Below are positions 12,635 through 14,533 of a DNA stretch of 14,533 bases, piece by piece. Made by a program: the position numbers and the translations under genes. This stretch comes from Nitrospirota bacterium (GTDB taxonomy: Bacteria; Nitrospirota; Thermodesulfovibrionia; Thermodesulfovibrionales; Dissulfurispiraceae), in contig DUZI01000012.1 of assembly GCA_013349595.1 (NCBI GenBank), positions 1 through 14,533 of the forward strand, read 5' to 3'. Under the pieces are notes generated by a model that saw nothing but the letters and a program-made list of their open reading frames with translations, was not told the DNA's origin and did not search any database. Position 1 is the stretch's first letter. Each line of letters opens with the position of its first letter.

Positions 12635-14335
12635 TTATTGTTCAGAGGGAACTGAAAGTCTTTTTATCTTGTCTTGAACCCTTTCCTTTAGTCCTTCTTC
12701 TTTTTCATGATAAATTAGGGCTTTATTCCAATAATTTAAGGCCTCTTTGATGTTTCCCATCTTTTCATAAACATCTCCAATGTGTTCGTGAATTACTGGA
12801 TCATCATTGACAAATTCTATTGCTTTCAGTAGATGCTTGAGGGCTTCGTCATATTTACCCATTTTGAACTTTACCCAACCAAGACTATCAATAATGTACC
12901 CATTATTTGGTTTGAGTGAAACAGCCTTTTCTATATATTGAAGTGCCTCTTCAAGATTTATCCCTCTGTCTGCAAGGGTATAACCAAGATAGTTTAGGGC
13001 GTCGGCATGATTTGGATTTAAAGACAGTGTTTTTTTTAGGACTTCAATCATTTGATCAAATCTTTTTTGTTTTTCATACAAAACAGCCAATGAAAAATAT
13101 AATTCGTCATTTTCAGTGAATCTATCTATTGATTGTTTTAACAATCTTTCAGCCTTATCATATTCCTTAACAATAATATATTCGTTGCTTAAATAAGAGT
13201 AAATCTCTGGCTTATCTCTTTCAAAGGTTAGTATTTCCTCATAAATCTTGATTGCATCATTGTTTCTATTTTGTTTTGAAAATAAATAAGCAAGAGTCAA
13301 AAAGGCATTATAGTTTTTTATATCAGTCTTGATAATTTGTTTTAGTTCAATCTCAGCATCATCATATTTTTTAATATCAATTAGTGCAAGGGATAGGAAA
13401 TACCTTGTTTGATTATCATCAGGTTTACCCCCTAAGACTAGCCTAAATTGGAAGATTGCCTCAGAGAATTTCTTTTGCTGTAAATAAATCATGCCAAGTT
13501 TTCTGTGAATATCAAGATTTTTGGGCATCTCTTCAGAAAGTCCCTTAAGTTCTTCAATTGCCTTATCATAAGATTTATCTGCTACATAAAGTCTTGCAAG
13601 TCTTTCCTTGACCATTAGGTTATGTGGATTCATTTCAAGGATACTTTTATAGTATTTTTCTGCCTTTTTGTAGTTTCCTTGTGTTTCATTAATTATTCCT
13701 AAATTAAAGACCGCAGATTCAAAATCTGGTTTTATCTCAACAATCTTCTCAAATTCTTGCTCTGCCTTTTTATAATCCTTTTGTTCAAAATATATTGAAC
13801 CCTTGTAAAACAATGCCATGATATTTTCAGGCTCTTCTTTTACAATCCTATTTAAAATCTCTTGAGCCTCATCAATTTTATTAACTGTCATTTGTAGAAC
13901 TGCAAGATACAAAAGGGCTTCTTTGTTATTTGGCTCTATCTTAGTAATTTTTTTGTAAATCTCAATGGCCTTTTCTGTCTTTTTTTGAATATTATAAATC
14001 TCACCAAGACTCTTAAGGGCTGGTATGTATTGGGGGTTCTCAGATACAGTCTTTTCAATGAGTTCAATGGCTTCATCAAATCTGCCCAGTTTTATATACA
14101 TGTCTGCAATTTTATTCTTTAAAAATTCCGATTGAGTATCATTAGATAAGGCTAATTTGTAATTATTAATAGCACTTTCCCAATCACTTAATAATTCAGC
14201 CTCATAGCCAATTATAAAATACAGTATAGCTTTAGGATTAAAAAGCTCATTATCGTTATTCTTTTCTTTTGCAAAGGCAATTGGTGTGGTGATAAGGATG
14301 GTAAGAAAGACATATAATATTAAAAAAAATTTCAT
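12635..14335 (-). CDS. Exported TPR-repeat protein
   Basis: The 566 residues start with a signal peptide (MKFFLILYVFLTILITTPIAFA, probable cut before KEKNN). Nearly the whole remainder consists of about fifteen 34-residue tetratricopeptide repeats, with recurrent motifs such as ALLYLAVLQ, AVFNLGIINETQGNYKKAE and ALNYLGYTLADRGINLEEAL. TPR arrays are protein-binding scaffolds, so this is most likely a periplasmic or envelope assembly factor rather than an enzyme; the partner is unknown. The last few repeats resemble those of many Gram-negative TPR lipoproteins, but no lipobox Cys is seen. The gene lies 63 bases downstream of yidC on the same strand. There is no clear Shine-Dalgarno; a TATAAT on the - strand (14354-14359) could give a short-leader transcript, with a weak -35. 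Confidence 0.88.
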   Translation of the reverse strand: MKFFLILYVFLTILITTPIAFAKEKNNDNELFNPKAILYFIIGYEAELLSDWESAINNYKLALSNDTQSEFLKNKIADMYIKLGRFDEAIELIEKTVSENPQYIPALKSLGEIYNIQKKTEKAIEIYKKITKIEPNNKEALLYLAVLQMTVNKIDEAQEILNRIVKEEPENIMALFYKGSIYFEQKDYKKAEQEFEKIVEIKPDFESAVFNLGIINETQGNYKKAEKYYKSILEMNPHNLMVKERLARLYVADKSYDKAIEELKGLSEEMPKNLDIHRKLGMIYLQQKKFSEAIFQFRLVLGGKPDDNQTRYFLSLALIDIKKYDDAEIELKQIIKTDIKNYNAFLTLAYLFSKQNRNNDAIKIYEEILTFERDKPEIYSYLSNEYIIVKEYDKAERLLKQSIDRFTENDELYFSLAVLYEKQKRFDQMIEVLKKTLSLNPNHADALNYLGYTLADRGINLEEALQYIEKAVSLKPNNGYIIDSLGWVKFKMGKYDEALKHLLKAIEFVNDDPVIHEHIGDVYEKMGNIKEALNYWNKALIYHEKEEGLKERVQDKIKRLSVPSEQ

Positions 14336-14398
14336 AAAGTCTTAATATTATTGATTATAAGTTGTTGTTAATAAAAAATAAAAAGTCCATATTCATAA

Positions 14399-14533
14399 TC
14401 ATTTTCTCTCTTCTGATTCTTTTTTAATCTTTAGATTGATATAGTATTGTTGAGCGATACTCAATACATTATTAACAAGCCAATAAAGGACAAGGCCAGA
14501 AGGGAAGGTCAAAAATAAGAATGTAAATACAAT
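14399..14533 (-). CDS. yidC: Membrane protein insertase YidC, C-terminal end (partial)
   Basis: Only the last 44 codons are inside the window; the gene runs off the right edge. The reading frame ends at a TGA (complement of 14399-14401). It shows FPSGLVLYWLVNNVLSIAQQ, the well-known last transmembrane segment of YidC/Oxa1 insertases, followed by a short basic, charged tail (KIKKESEERK) as expected on the cytoplasmic side. YidC inserts proteins into the inner membrane alone or with SecYEG. A jag or mnmE gene often follows yidC; here an exported TPR protein follows instead. Confidence 0.9.
   Translation of the reverse strand: MVFTFLFLTFPSGLVLYWLVNNVLSIAQQYYINLKIKKESEERK

Noticed and set aside
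14336..14398. 13-codon peptide frame between yidC and the TPR gene on the - strand
   Set aside because: It is low-complexity and AT-driven, with no sign of translation.

Overview
The window is AT-rich bacterial chromosome, roughly one third G+C by eye. It carries eleven protein genes, one of them cut by the right edge, and one noteworthy intergenic region. A tungsten-type aldehyde:ferredoxin oxidoreductase and the hydrogenase maturation factor HypD suggest an anaerobe or microaerophile. YidC, a signal-peptide TPR protein and a very large exported protein point to a Gram-negative-type envelope. Low G+C plus this gene mix reminds me of Nitrospirota such as the Thermodesulfovibrio group, but that is a guess; the sequence itself only supports 'AT-rich anaerobic bacterium'.

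Left part (75-5847, all + strand): scpA, an AOR-family oxidoreductase and a class II aldolase-like gene are chained by overlaps of 34 and 29 bases and look translationally coupled. A good sigma70-type promoter sits at the end of the aldolase gene and starts a second unit, hypD-ribD, joined by an ATGA overlap. These genes belong to unrelated pathways (chromosome condensation, aldehyde oxidation, NiFe hydrogenase maturation, riboflavin synthesis), so the cluster seems to be shared transcription rather than one pathway.

Middle (6054-8916): a convergent gene on the - strand encodes an 827-residue exported protein of unknown function with two Ig/PKD-like domains, a Pro/Thr linker and a Cys-rich tail. 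The 379-base divergent region between it and htpG holds the most unusual structure here. A roughly 200-base segment (8558-8756) is bounded by imperfect inverted repeats of about 50 bases and by AAAT on both sides, like a miniature inverted-repeat element. The same repeat (48 of 49 core bases identical) appears at the left edge of the window (17-65), just upstream of scpA. Next come an intrinsic-terminator-like hairpin with no visible gene feeding it, a promoter, and a perfect CIRCE operator immediately before htpG, implying HrcA control of the Hsp90 homologue.

Right part (8917-14533): htpG is followed by two DppB/DppC-type ABC permease genes that overlap by 20 bases, with no binding protein or ATPase genes in view. 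Converging on them is a TPR-repeat exported protein, and upstream of that on the - strand is the C-terminal end of yidC.
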